Assembly (NCBI RefSeq): GCF_022138605.1
Contig: NZ_JACBFS010000002.1
Location: 583,856 to 647,855, forward strand
Source: Xanthobacter sp. NM-25
Lineage (GTDB): Bacteria > Pseudomonadota > Alphaproteobacteria > Rhizobiales > Xanthobacteraceae
Length of the DNA: 64,000 nucleotides
Direction: 5' to 3'
The notes beneath the pieces were generated by a model. That model was not told the DNA's origin and made no database searches. It worked only from the letters and a program-made list of their open reading frames with translations. Positions 37,143-45,713 of the stretch are shown here, one piece after another. Position numbers and translations under genes: made by a program. Position 1 is the stretch's first letter; each line of letters starts with the position of its first letter.

Positions 37143-38051
37143 ATGTCTCGTTCTGCCCTCACGACATCCCCCTTCACCGTCACCGCCAAGGACGGCGTGC
37201 GCCTGCATGTGGAAGAGGCGGGCACCGGCACCCCCATCCTGTTCGTGCACGAATTCGGCGGCAACCACATGAGCTGGGAACCGCAGATGCGGTTCTTCGC
37301 CCGCCGCCACCGCTGCATCACCTATGCCGCACGCGGCTATGCGCCCTCGGACATTCCCACCGACATCGACAGCTATTCCCAGGCCATCGCCGCCGATGAT
37401 GCGGTGGCGGTGCTCGACGGGCTCGGCATCGACAAGGCACATATCGTCGGCCTGTCCATGGGCGGCTTCGCCACCGTGCATTTCGGCCTGCGCACGCCGG
37501 AACGCGCCCTGTCCCTCACCGTGGCCGGCGCCGGCTATGGGTGCGAGAAGGAATTCGAAGAGTATTTCCGCGGCGTCTCGCGGGATGTGGCCGATAATTT
37601 CGAGCGCCTCGGCGCCGAGGCCTTTTCCAAGATCTATGCCCTGGGCGCCAGCCGGGTGCAGTACCAGAACAAGGATCCGCGCGGCTGGCAGGACTTCGCC
37701 GCCCGGCTCGCCACCCATTCCGATATCGGCGCGGCCATGACCATGCGCGGGGTGCAGGCACGCCGGCCCTCCTTCTGGGACTTGGAAGACGACCTCAAGG
37801 CCATGAGGGTGCCCACGCTGGTGATGGTGGGCGACGAGGACGACCATTGCCTGCAGCCGGGGATCTTCCTCAAGAAGACCATTCCCGCCTGTGGCCTGTC
37901 GGTGTTCCCCAAGACCGGGCACACGCTCAATCTCGAAGAGCCGTGTGCCTTCAACGCCCAGCTGGCGGAATTCATTGCCCAGGTGGAAGCCGGCCACTGG
38001 CTGCCGCGCGATCCCCGGGCGCTGCCCGGCCAGATCATGCGGACCGCGTGA
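37143..38051 (+). CDS. Alpha/beta hydrolase
   Basis: A 302-residue alpha/beta hydrolase. The nucleophile Ser lies in GLSMGG (about residues 102-107), the acid is probably in VGDEDDHC, and the His in KTGHTLNLEE. The oxyanion-hole segment is FVHEFGGNH. Comparable enzymes act on amide, ester or enamine-type products after ring opening (RutD, acetamidomethylene-succinate hydrolase). The stop lies one base before the next gene's ATG, so the genes are probably co-translated. Confidence 0.9.
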   Translation: MSRSALTTSPFTVTAKDGVRLHVEEAGTGTPILFVHEFGGNHMSWEPQMRFFARRHRCITYAARGYAPSDIPTDIDSYSQAIAADDAVAVLDGLGIDKAHIVGLSMGGFATVHFGLRTPERALSLTVAGAGYGCEKEFEEYFRGVSRDVADNFERLGAEAFSKIYALGASRVQYQNKDPRGWQDFAARLATHSDIGAAMTMRGVQARRPSFWDLEDDLKAMRVPTLVMVGDEDDHCLQPGIFLKKTIPACGLSVFPKTGHTLNLEEPCAFNAQLAEFIAQVEAGHWLPRDPRALPGQIMRTA

Positions 38052-38052
38052 G

Positions 38053-39330
38053 ATGCGCGCGGCCTTGCCCGCCATCGATGCCGCCCGGCTGTGGCGCCGC
38101 ACCCTGGCGTTGGCCGAGATCGGCGCCCTGCCGGCCGGCGGCGTCAACCGCCAGGCCTTGAGCGACGCGGACATCGCGGCCTGGCGGCAGATGCTGCAAT
38201 GGGGCGCCGAGGCGGGGCTGGAGCCGGCCTGCGACCTCGCCGGCAATCTTTTCCTGACCCTGCCGGGGCGCGACCGCACAGCCGCGCCGGTGCTGGCGGG
38301 CAGCCATCTCGACAGCCAGCCCACCGGCGGCAAGTTCGATGGCGCGGCCGGCGTGATGGCGGCGTTGGAGGCCGCCGCCACCCTGGCGGCGAGCCCCCTG
38401 CCCCGCGCCCGAGACCTGACGGTGGTGGCCTGGATGAACGAGGAGGGCTCCCGCTTCGCCCCCGGCATGATGGGCTCGGAAGCCTTTGCCGGCGTGCGGT
38501 CGCTGGCGGCCATCCGCGCCGTGCGCGATGCCGCGGGCTGCAGCGTCGCCGATGCACTCGACCGGCTGCTGGCGACCTTTCCCGCGCTGCCGCGCCGGCC
38601 GCTGGGGCCACCCGCCGCCGCGTTCCTGGAACTGCATATCGAGCAGGGGCCGCTGCTGGAAGCGGCCGCGACGCAGATCGGCGTCGTCACCGGCATCCAG
38701 GGCAAATACACCTATGAGGTGGAGATCACCGGTGCCGAGGGCCATGCGGGCACCCTCGACATGGCGGAGCGGCGCGATGCCCTCGCCGCCTTCACCCGCA
38801 TGGCGGCGCAGCTCTATGCGCAGGTGGGCGGCGCCGACGCCATCGTCAAATTCACCATCGGCCGGCTGCTGGTGGCCCCCAACGCCCCCTCGGTGGTGCC
38901 CGCGCGGGTGACCTTCCGCATCGACCTGCGCCACCCGGATGCCGCCACCCTCGCCCGCCTCGGCGCCCGCTGCGAGGCGATCTGCACGGAGCAGGCCGCC
39001 CAGCAGGCTGCCCCCTGCGCCGTGGCGGTGACGCGCCTGGTGGACGCGCCGCCCAACGACTTCGATGTCGGCCTGCGGACGCGGATCGCCGCGGCGGCCG
39101 CCGGCCGCGGCCTGTCCTCCATGCCCATCCTCTCCGCCGCCGGCCACGATGCCCGCCACCTGGCCACAATGTGCCCGACGGCGATGATCTTCATTCCCTG
39201 CCGCGACGGCGTGAGCCACGCCGAGCACGAATACACCAGCCCCGAGCAATTGGCCGCCGGCACACAGGTGCTCAGCGACGTGCTCGCGCCCCTGCTCGCC
39301 ACCACATCCCTGGAGGACCCCGCACCATGA
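38053..39330 (+). CDS. M20 family Zn-dependent amidohydrolase (hydantoinase/carbamoylase type)
   Basis: A 425-residue peptidase M20-like hydrolase of the N-carbamoyl-amino-acid hydrolase/allantoate amidohydrolase group. Metal ligands are visible: His and Asp in GSHLDSQPTGGKFDG (about residues 78-92), the Glu pair in NEEGSRF (about 133-139), His in LELHIEQGP and the C-terminal His in HAEHEYTS. It would cleave a ureido or carbamoyl C-N bond. It overlaps the cupin gene by four bases (ATGA). Confidence 0.92.
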   Translation: MRAALPAIDAARLWRRTLALAEIGALPAGGVNRQALSDADIAAWRQMLQWGAEAGLEPACDLAGNLFLTLPGRDRTAAPVLAGSHLDSQPTGGKFDGAAGVMAALEAAATLAASPLPRARDLTVVAWMNEEGSRFAPGMMGSEAFAGVRSLAAIRAVRDAAGCSVADALDRLLATFPALPRRPLGPPAAAFLELHIEQGPLLEAAATQIGVVTGIQGKYTYEVEITGAEGHAGTLDMAERRDALAAFTRMAAQLYAQVGGADAIVKFTIGRLLVAPNAPSVVPARVTFRIDLRHPDAATLARLGARCEAICTEQAAQQAAPCAVAVTRLVDAPPNDFDVGLRTRIAAAAAGRGLSSMPILSAAGHDARHLATMCPTAMIFIPCRDGVSHAEHEYTSPEQLAAGTQVLSDVLAPLLATTSLEDPAP

Positions 39331-40280
39331 CATCCCCCGCTGCCGCGGCCTCCGCCCTTCCCGACATGGCCGACATGCCGGAGCAGCGCCCCGCCGCGCC
39401 CACCGGGCCGGCCCAGGCGCGGGCGCGCTTCTTCAACTCGGGCAACGCCTTCAACATCAAGCTGCCGCCGGTGCCCGGCGGGGTGTTCACCGCGCCGGCC
39501 GCGCAGGCCATGGCGGACGATGCCCCCACCGGGCTCATCACCTGCGATCAGTCGGCGGCCATGGGTCTTGCCTTTCCCGCCACCACGCCGCTGATGCTGG
39601 CCCGCTACGCCACCATCGCCCCCGGCGAGAGCCTGGACACGGATTTCATCGCCACCGGCTCCATCTGGTACGTGATCGCCGGCACCGGCACCGCCTCCTG
39701 CCTGGGTGAGGACATCGCCTTCGGCACCGGCGACGTGCTGCTGCTGCCGGGCGCCCCGGCGCGCATCACCGCCCGCGAGCGGGTGGTGGCCTGGCTGGTG
39801 ACCAACGAGCCGCAGCTCGCCTTCGACGGCGATTGCCCGCCCGACGACGCCCGCCGGCCCATCGCCCCGGTGCATTATCCGGCTGCGGAGATCGAGCGGC
39901 AGATCGCCCTCATCTATGCCCATGCGCCCAACGAGCGCACCTCCGGCATCGCGCTGATCTTCTCCAACGACACCCAGTCGGCGGCGCGCAACATCATGCC
40001 CACCCTGACGCTGTCGCTGAACACCCTGCCCCCCGGCGCGCATCAGCGCAGCCACCGGCACAATTCCCCGGCGCTGACCCTGGTGGTGAACGGCACCGAT
40101 TGCCACTCCATGGTGGACGAGCGGCACTGCGACTGGTCGCCCTGGGCCACCCTGGTGACCCCGCCGGCCTCGCCCCACTCCCATCACAATGGCGGCCCTA
40201 CCCGGGCGCTGTTCCTCATCGTCCAGGACGGCGGGCTCTACTACCACGCCCGCACCATGGGCTTTTCCTTCCTGGAATGA
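39327..40280 (+). CDS. Bicupin protein, gentisate-dioxygenase-like
   Basis: A 317-residue protein with two cupin domains. The second (about residues 225-310) has a likely metal site (QRSHRHNSPA and PHSHHNGG); the first lacks the histidines. This asymmetry is seen in gentisate/salicylate dioxygenase relatives, so an iron-dependent ring cleavage or a non-catalytic role are both possible. The start overlaps the upstream stop by four bases. It is the last gene of the plus-strand catabolic operon and ends four bases from the converging transporter gene. Confidence 0.8.
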   Translation: MTSPAAAASALPDMADMPEQRPAAPTGPAQARARFFNSGNAFNIKLPPVPGGVFTAPAAQAMADDAPTGLITCDQSAAMGLAFPATTPLMLARYATIAPGESLDTDFIATGSIWYVIAGTGTASCLGEDIAFGTGDVLLLPGAPARITARERVVAWLVTNEPQLAFDGDCPPDDARRPIAPVHYPAAEIERQIALIYAHAPNERTSGIALIFSNDTQSAARNIMPTLTLSLNTLPPGAHQRSHRHNSPALTLVVNGTDCHSMVDERHCDWSPWATLVTPPASPHSHHNGGPTRALFLIVQDGGLYYHARTMGFSFLE

Positions 40281-40283
40281 GAC

Positions 40284-41054
40284 TCAGACCCGGGTCCGGA
40301 AGGGCGTGAAATCGGTGTCGAGATCATAGACGTCGAGGCCTTCGGCCCGCTTCATGAAGCCGACGATCTGGTAGGTGAGCGGGGTCAAGAGCGCCTCCCA
40401 GCCCACTTTCACCAGGTAGTTTGTGACCATCACCGTCAGCACGAGGCCGGTGTCCCACACCCCGAGGAAGGCGAGCGGGTAGAAGATGAGGCTGTCCGCC
40501 GCCTGCCCCACCACCGTGGAGCCGATGGTGCGGGTCCACAGATGGCGCCCCTCGGTCCACACCTTCATGCGCGCCATGACGAAGGCATTGGCGAACTCGC
40601 CGGCCCAGAAGGCGAGGATGGAAGCGGCGAAGATGCGCGGCACCTGGCCGAGCACGCTGGCCAGCGCCCCCTGCCCGCCCCAGTCGGGCGCCGGTGGCAC
40701 CGCCACCACGAACGCCGCCATGCCGGCCGCGAACACCGCCGCCACGAACCCCACCCACACCACGCGGCGGGCCCGGGCATAGCCATAGACCTCGGTCAGC
40801 ACATCCCCCAGCACATAGGACAAAGGAAAGAACAGGATGCCGGCGCCGAAGGTCACCGCCCCGAACAGCGGCAGATCCACCACCGCCACCTTGGAGGCGC
40901 CGATGAGGTTGGAGCAGATGAGGATCACCGCAAAGGCGGCCATGCAGTAATCATAATAGTGCAGGCGCCTGCCCATCAGCGCTCCGGCCTCCACAGCGCG
41001 GATGCCGGGAGGCTCCTGGGGCGACAGACCGTGCAACACCGCTGGAATCTTCAT
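40284..41054 (-). CDS. Queuosine precursor transporter (YhhQ/VUT family)
   Basis: A 256-residue membrane protein with about six helices and the VUT (PF02592) pattern: ICSNLIGASK near residue 50, FFPLSYVLGDVLTEVYGY (about 77-94) and a FANAFVMARMKVWTEGRH segment. Members import queuine or preQ precursors for tRNA modification. The start at 41054 has GAGGAG eight bases upstream. That GAGGAG is the first of a five-copy 16-bp tandem repeat directly upstream, and a longer frame reads through the repeat. Confidence 0.88.
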   Translation of the reverse strand: MKIPAVLHGLSPQEPPGIRAVEAGALMGRRLHYYDYCMAAFAVILICSNLIGASKVAVVDLPLFGAVTFGAGILFFPLSYVLGDVLTEVYGYARARRVVWVGFVAAVFAAGMAAFVVAVPPAPDWGGQGALASVLGQVPRIFAASILAFWAGEFANAFVMARMKVWTEGRHLWTRTIGSTVVGQAADSLIFYPLAFLGVWDTGLVLTVMVTNYLVKVGWEALLTPLTYQIVGFMKRAEGLDVYDLDTDFTPFRTRV

Positions 41055-41058
41055 GGGA

Positions 41059-41138
41059 CGGGCTCCTCTTGGCGCGGGCTCCTCTTGGCGCGGGCTCCTC
41101 TTGGCGCGGGCTCCTCTTGGGGCGGGCCCCTCTTGGCG
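41059..41138. repeat. Five-copy 16-bp tandem repeat bearing Shine-Dalgarno cores
   Basis: Five head-to-tail 16-bp units (CGGGCTCCTCTTGGCG on the plus strand); three are identical and the two distal ones differ by a single base each. On the minus strand each unit reads CGCCAAGAGGAGCCCG, so each offers a GAGGAG ribosome binding core to the transporter gene. The unit is not a multiple of three, so copy-number change would shift any reading frame through it. Confidence 0.9.
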
Positions 41139-41165
41139 CCCAAGTTCAAGCAAGAGCCATGCCCC

Positions 41166-41645
41166 TCAGGCCCCGCGATGGACCGGCACATCGCCCGCCT
41201 CAGCCAGCTCTGCCGCCAGAGCCTCCTCCGCCAGCGCCGCCGTCGCGAAGGTCTCCCACACATAGCGATCACGCTGGATGCGCGTGCGCCGCTCCCGCTC
41301 CGGCGCGAAGGACGACAGCAGCAGCACCGGCCAGCCTTCCTCCGGCGGCGCATAAAGGGCGAGGAAGGCCGGCCCCTGTGAGCGGCCGGCGCAGGCGGCA
41401 TCAGGACCCGCCTTGAAATTCAGCCGCCCCGGCTCCGGCTGGAGAATGAGCCGCGCCAGGGCCGCCTCCAGCGCCGCCCGTTCGTCCGCGCTCTCGACGA
41501 TCCAACCCTTGAAGGCCCGCCCCACGGCGATGGAGACGGGCTCCGGCAGACGCCCCAGCACCACATCCGGCAGGCCGGGGCGAAAGCTCGCATAGGTGCG
41601 GGTGGGCAGCCACTCGAAGATGGGTCGGTTGAAATCAACAGGCAT
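41166..41645 (-). CDS. Hypothetical protein
   Basis: A 159-residue protein I do not recognise. It begins with PVDFNRPIFEWLPTR, has no membrane segment, and is acidic with a helical, Ala/Glu-rich end. The start at 41645 is chosen by where non-repetitive sequence begins; there is no strong ribosome binding site. Its stop is 28 bases upstream of the tandem repeat before the transporter gene, so both could share a transcript. It is divergent from the recombinase gene. Confidence 0.6.
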   Translation of the reverse strand: MPVDFNRPIFEWLPTRTYASFRPGLPDVVLGRLPEPVSIAVGRAFKGWIVESADERAALEAALARLILQPEPGRLNFKAGPDAACAGRSQGPAFLALYAPPEEGWPVLLLSSFAPERERRTRIQRDRYVWETFATAALAEEALAAELAEAGDVPVHRGA

Positions 41646-41790
41646 GGGCGACAGTCTCGGGCTGGGAGGAGCGGCGGGCGGCAAGGGGCCGCCGGCAGCA
41701 TCCGATGCAAGCGCCGCGCCGGAGGGACGTCAGCAAATCTGCAACCTTGGGCCGGCACACTGACCGGCGATTTCACCGGAGGAACGCCCC

Positions 41791-42768
41791 ATGGCCATGA
41801 GCGATCAGCAGAAGGCGGCTCGCGCCGCCCACGGCCTGCTGGCGGCTGCCGCTCCGGACGTGGCCGAGGCGGTCGCGGCCTGGCTCGCCCGGCTCGGCCA
41901 TGAGCGGCGGCTGTCCCAGAAGACGCTGGAAGCCTATGCCCGTGATCTCTCGGTGGTGCTGCTGCGGCTCACCGCGCATCTGGGCGGCAAGCCGGACCTC
42001 GCGGCCCTGGCGGCACTGAAGCCCGCCGATGTGCGGGCGGTGCTGGCAGCGCGCCGGGCCGATGGGGTGGCGCCGCGCACTTTGGTGCGCCTGCTGGCCG
42101 CCGCCCGCTCCTTCGGCCGGCACCTGGAGCGCGAAGGCCAGGGCAAGGTGGGCGCGCTCACTGCCGTGCGGGCGCCCAAGGTGCCGAAAAGCCTGCCCAA
42201 GCCCGTCTCCGTGGACGCCGCCCGCGCCCTCGCCGACCCCGCGACCCGCGCCGGCGAAACCCGCGAGCCCTGGGTTCTGGCCCGCGATGCCGCCGTCATC
42301 GCCCTGCTCTATGGGGCGGGGCTGCGCATCTCCGAGGCCCTCGGCCTCACCGCCGGCATGGTGCCCCCGGGCTCCGACCAGCTCACCGTGACCGGCAAGG
42401 GCAACAAGACCCGCATGGTGCCGCTGATTCGCCCTGTGGCGGTCGCCATCGCCGAATATCGCAGCCTGTGCCCCTATGATCTCGGCTCGAACAAGCCCCT
42501 GTTCCGTGGCACCAAGGGCGGGCCGCTCTCGCCGCGCATCGTCCAATTGGCCGTCGCCCGCATGCGCGGCGCCCTCGGCCTGCCGGACACGGCGACCCCC
42601 CACGCGCTGCGGCACTCCTTCGCCACCCACCTTCTGGCGCGCGGCGGCGACCTGCGCGCCATTCAGGAACTGCTCGGCCACGCCTCCCTCTCCACCACCC
42701 AGATCTACACCCAGGTGGATGCCACCGCCCTGATGGCCGCCTACCGCGCCGCCCATCCCCGCGCCTGA
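41791..42768 (+). CDS. Tyrosine recombinase, XerC-like
   Basis: A 325-residue tyrosine recombinase with an N-terminal SAM-like core-binding domain (about residues 22-115) and a C-terminal catalytic domain. Catalytic residues visible: Arg in GLRISEAL, Lys in TGKGNKTR, HALRHSFATHLL, LGHASLSTTQIYT with the nucleophile Tyr. Size and layout fit a chromosomal XerC or XerD that resolves chromosome dimers, and the position near lpd and the suc genes is common in this bacterial group. No integrated element surrounds it. GGAGG precedes the ATG. Confidence 0.88.
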   Translation: MAMSDQQKAARAAHGLLAAAAPDVAEAVAAWLARLGHERRLSQKTLEAYARDLSVVLLRLTAHLGGKPDLAALAALKPADVRAVLAARRADGVAPRTLVRLLAAARSFGRHLEREGQGKVGALTAVRAPKVPKSLPKPVSVDAARALADPATRAGETREPWVLARDAAVIALLYGAGLRISEALGLTAGMVPPGSDQLTVTGKGNKTRMVPLIRPVAVAIAEYRSLCPYDLGSNKPLFRGTKGGPLSPRIVQLAVARMRGALGLPDTATPHALRHSFATHLLARGGDLRAIQELLGHASLSTTQIYTQVDATALMAAYRAAHPRA

Positions 42769-42862
42769 CGCCGAGCGCGCGGGACCAGGGCCGGGCGATG
42801 GCAACGACGCGCCCCGCGTGCTTCACTCCGCACCGAGGCGCCCCGCCCCCGTGAGGTCTCCG

Positions 42863-43294
42863 ATGATCCCCGTCCGGCCCGTGATCGACCACATGTCCCT
42901 TGGCACCAACGATCTCGTACGGGCGATCGCCTTTTATGACGCGGTGCTGGCTCCCCTGGGGCTGGTGCGGGTGGCGGATTATGCCGAGGTCGCCGGGCCT
43001 TCCGCCTGCTGGGGGCCGGTGGGCAGCCTGCCGGCGCCGGAAGGCATACCGGGCGCGGCACCGTTCTGGGTGGAGCAGCGGCCCGGCCCCATCCACTGCC
43101 CGCCGGGCTTTCACGTCTGCTTCCTGGCACCGGACCGGGCGGCGGTGCACGCTTTCCATGCCATCGGCCTCGCCCACGGCGGCACCGACAATGGCGGCCC
43201 GGGCCCCCGCCCCCATTACGGTGAAGGCTATTACGCCGCCTTTCTCATCGACCCCGACGGCTGGCGCATCGAAGCCGTGACCTACGCGCTATAG
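42863..43294 (+). CDS. VOC (glyoxalase/bleomycin-resistance) superfamily protein
   Basis: A 143-residue single VOC domain with the paired beta-alpha-beta-beta-beta modules: HMSLGTNDLVRAIAFYDAVLAPLG near the N-terminus and AFLIDPDGWRIEAVTY near the end. His10 and a late Glu are potential metal ligands. The substrate is unknown. The start at 42863 has GAGG six bases upstream. It is followed by a strong intrinsic terminator. Confidence 0.85.
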   Translation: MIPVRPVIDHMSLGTNDLVRAIAFYDAVLAPLGLVRVADYAEVAGPSACWGPVGSLPAPEGIPGAAPFWVEQRPGPIHCPPGFHVCFLAPDRAAVHAFHAIGLAHGGTDNGGPGPRPHYGEGYYAAFLIDPDGWRIEAVTYAL

Positions 43295-43404
43295 CAACGG
43301 CGCGTGGCGCCGCCTCCACGACCATGACGCGAACCGGCCGCACGGGATTGCAACCTTTTGTTAGCCAGAATCACCGACAGTCCGCCCATCGATCGGCTTT
43401 GCCG

Positions 43405-43464
43405 AAAGACCCCTGACCTCCTCCAAGCCCCTCCGGACAGACCGTCCCGAGGGGTCTTTTTTTT
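43405..43464 (+). terminator. Intrinsic terminator after the VOC gene
   Basis: A 10-bp stem (AAAGACCCCT / AGGGGTCTTT) with a 35-base loop is followed directly by a run of T's up to 43464, on the plus strand. Confidence 0.75.
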
Positions 43465-43490
43465 GCGCCTGGACCAGCGGAAACACGAAC

Positions 43491-43518
43491 GGGCCGGCGG
43501 GGGTGCCCCCGCCGGCCC
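43491..43518. terminator. Long GC hairpin after lpd
   Basis: GGGCCGGCGGGGG and its exact complement are separated by two bases, 42 bases past the lpd stop. It is the likely end of the minus-strand TCA operon; a T-rich run on the minus strand is lacking. Confidence 0.65.
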
Positions 43519-43559
43519 GTGTGCATGGGTGATACGAAAGGGTCGCCGCAGCGACGGCC

Positions 43560-44963
43560 TCACATGTGGATAGCGCGCTTTTCCACCGCCATGGCCGCTT
43601 CCTTCACCGCTTCCGAGCGGGTGGGGTGGGCATGGCAGGTGCGGGCGAGATCCTCGGACGAGCCGCCGAACTCCATCAGCACCGCGCATTCGTGGATCAT
43701 CTCGCCGGCCTCGGGGCCGATGATGTGGGCGCCGAGCACCTTGTCGGTGGCGGCATCCGCCAGGATCTTCACGAATCCGTCGGTGGTGTTGTTCACCTTG
43801 GTGCGGCCGTTGGCGGTGAAGGGGAACTTGCCCACCTTGTAGGCCACGCCCGCCGCCTTCAGCTCGTCCTCGGTCTTGCCCACCGAAGCGACCTCCGGGA
43901 AGGTGTAGACCACGCCGGGGATGACGTCATAATTCACATGACCGGCCTTGCCGGCCAGCAGCTCGGCCAGGGCCACGCCCTCATCCTCGGCCTTGTGGGC
44001 CAGCATGGGGCCGACGATGGCGTCACCGATGGCATAGATGCCCGGCACGCTGGTAGCGAAATGACCGTCGGTGACCACGCGGCCGCGCGGATCCTTGGCC
44101 ACACCCACCTCTTCGAGGCCGAGGCCGGTGGTGTAGGGCACGCGGCCGATGGCCACCAGCACCACATCCGCCTCCAGCACCTCGGCGGCGCCGCCGGCGG
44201 CCGGTTCCACCGACACCTTCAGGCTCTTGCCCTTGGTGTCGACGCCGGTGACCTTGGTGCCGAGCTTGAAGGCGAAGCCCTGCTTTTCCAGGATGCGCTG
44301 GAAGGAGCGGGCCACCTCGCTGTCCATGCCGGGCAGAATGCGGTCCAGGAATTCCACCACGGTGACCTGGGCGCCGAGGCGACGCCACACGGAGCCGAGC
44401 TCCAGGCCGATGACGCCGGCACCCACCACCACCAGCTTGCCCGGCACCTTGGGCAGGGCCAGCGCGCCGGTGGAGGAGACGATGCGCTCCTCGTCGATGG
44501 TCACACCCGGCAGCGGCGCCACGTCCGAGCCGGTGGCGATGACGATGGACTTGGTCTCCAGCGTCTCCACCTTGCCGTCGGCGTTGAGGGTGACTTCCAC
44601 CTTGCCGGGAGCGAGGATCTTGCCGACGCCCATATAGACGTCGACCTTGTTCTTCTTGAGCAGGAACTCGACGCCCTTCACGTTGCCGTCGACACCCTTG
44701 TCCTTGAACGCCAGCATGGCCTTCAGGTCGAGCTTGGGCGCGGGAACGCCGATGCCCATCTCGCCGAACTTGTGGCCGGCTTCCTCGAACAGCTCGGAGG
44801 CATACAGCAGCGCCTTGGAGGGGATGCAGCCCACGTTCAGGCAGGTGCCACCATGGGTGCCGCGCTTCTCCACCACAGCCACCTTCAGGCCAAGCTGCGC
44901 CGCGCGGATGGCGCAGACATAACCACCCGGGCCGGTGCCGATGATGGTGAGATCGTAGGACAT
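43560..44963 (-). CDS. lpdA: Dihydrolipoyl dehydrogenase (E3)
   Basis: A 467-residue flavoprotein that reoxidises dihydrolipoamide in 2-oxoglutarate dehydrogenase and related complexes. Visible: FAD-binding GTGPGGY (residues 9-15), the redox disulfide GGTCLNVGCIPSK (about 39-51), the NAD-binding VVVGAGVIGLELG (about 175-187), the FAD segment YAIGDAI and the C-terminal HAHPTRSE with the catalytic His-Glu pair. It is the last gene of the mdh-suc block. An AAGGGAA element precedes the ATG. Confidence 0.97.
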   Translation of the reverse strand: MSYDLTIIGTGPGGYVCAIRAAQLGLKVAVVEKRGTHGGTCLNVGCIPSKALLYASELFEEAGHKFGEMGIGVPAPKLDLKAMLAFKDKGVDGNVKGVEFLLKKNKVDVYMGVGKILAPGKVEVTLNADGKVETLETKSIVIATGSDVAPLPGVTIDEERIVSSTGALALPKVPGKLVVVGAGVIGLELGSVWRRLGAQVTVVEFLDRILPGMDSEVARSFQRILEKQGFAFKLGTKVTGVDTKGKSLKVSVEPAAGGAAEVLEADVVLVAIGRVPYTTGLGLEEVGVAKDPRGRVVTDGHFATSVPGIYAIGDAIVGPMLAHKAEDEGVALAELLAGKAGHVNYDVIPGVVYTFPEVASVGKTEDELKAAGVAYKVGKFPFTANGRTKVNNTTDGFVKILADAATDKVLGAHIIGPEAGEMIHECAVLMEFGGSSEDLARTCHAHPTRSEAVKEAAMAVEKRAIHM

Positions 44964-44999
44964 GGGAATTCCCTTGAGATTGGAAGGCCGTGGCGCCGC

Positions 45000-45638
45000 T
45001 CAGGGCACCGTCGCGGCCTTCTGCAGAGCGATGCGGATGCCGAGGCCGATGAGCAGCGCGCCGGTGATGCGGTTGAAACCGCGCCCCAGACGCGCCAAGC
45101 CGTCGCGGACGGCCCGGCCGGTGAAGAACAAGGTCACGACCGCGAACCAGGACACCAGGAGAGCGGCCATGGAGAGGGCATAGAGGCCCTGAACGGCGAG
45201 CGGCGTGGCGGCGCTCACGAGGGTGCTGAACAGGGACAGGAAGAACAGCACCGCCTTCGGATTGAGCGCGTTGGTCAAAAAGCCGAGGGCGAAGCTGCGG
45301 CGGGCGGAGACCGGCGTGCGCGGCGCATCGAGCGGTTCCGCCTGCACCGCCGGCGCGCTCCAGGTCTTCAGCCCCACATAGACGAGATAGGCGCAGCCGG
45401 CCCACTTCAGCACGGTGAAGGCCAGAAGCGAGTGGGCCACAAGGAAACCGAGACCGGCCAGGGTGTAGCTGGCATGGAACAGCAGCGCCGTGCCCACCCC
45501 GAGGCTGGTGAACAGGCCGGCGCGGCGCCCGTGCACCACGCTCTGGCGCACCACCATGGCGAAATCCGGCCCCGGGGCCACGGCCGCCAGGCCGAACACC
45601 GCCATCAGCGTCAGATATTCGGACAGGTGGTTCACCAT
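45000..45638 (-). CDS. LysE/RhtB family amino-acid exporter
   Basis: A 212-residue membrane protein with six predicted helices and the family marks APGPDFAMV (about residues 20-28) and FLTNALNPKAVLFF (about 122-135). These proteins export amino acids such as lysine, homoserine or threonine. It sits between sucB and lpd, 75 bases after sucB and 36 bases before lpd, in an otherwise purely TCA operon. The link may be accidental or may relieve amino-acid excess. Confidence 0.9.
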   Translation of the reverse strand: MVNHLSEYLTLMAVFGLAAVAPGPDFAMVVRQSVVHGRRAGLFTSLGVGTALLFHASYTLAGLGFLVAHSLLAFTVLKWAGCAYLVYVGLKTWSAPAVQAEPLDAPRTPVSARRSFALGFLTNALNPKAVLFFLSLFSTLVSAATPLAVQGLYALSMAALLVSWFAVVTLFFTGRAVRDGLARLGRGFNRITGALLIGLGIRIALQKAATVP

Positions 45639-45713
45639 CCCGGCCCCCTCAAGGCACCCTGTCGCCCGGAGGCGCCGCGATGGGCGCCCCCGGGCGGCTC
45701 AGGTTCGCCGCAA

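Noticed and set aside
41791..42768. Tyrosine recombinase as integrase of a genomic island
   Set aside because: Size and surroundings fit a housekeeping XerC/D; no tRNA, attachment repeats or phage genes are near.
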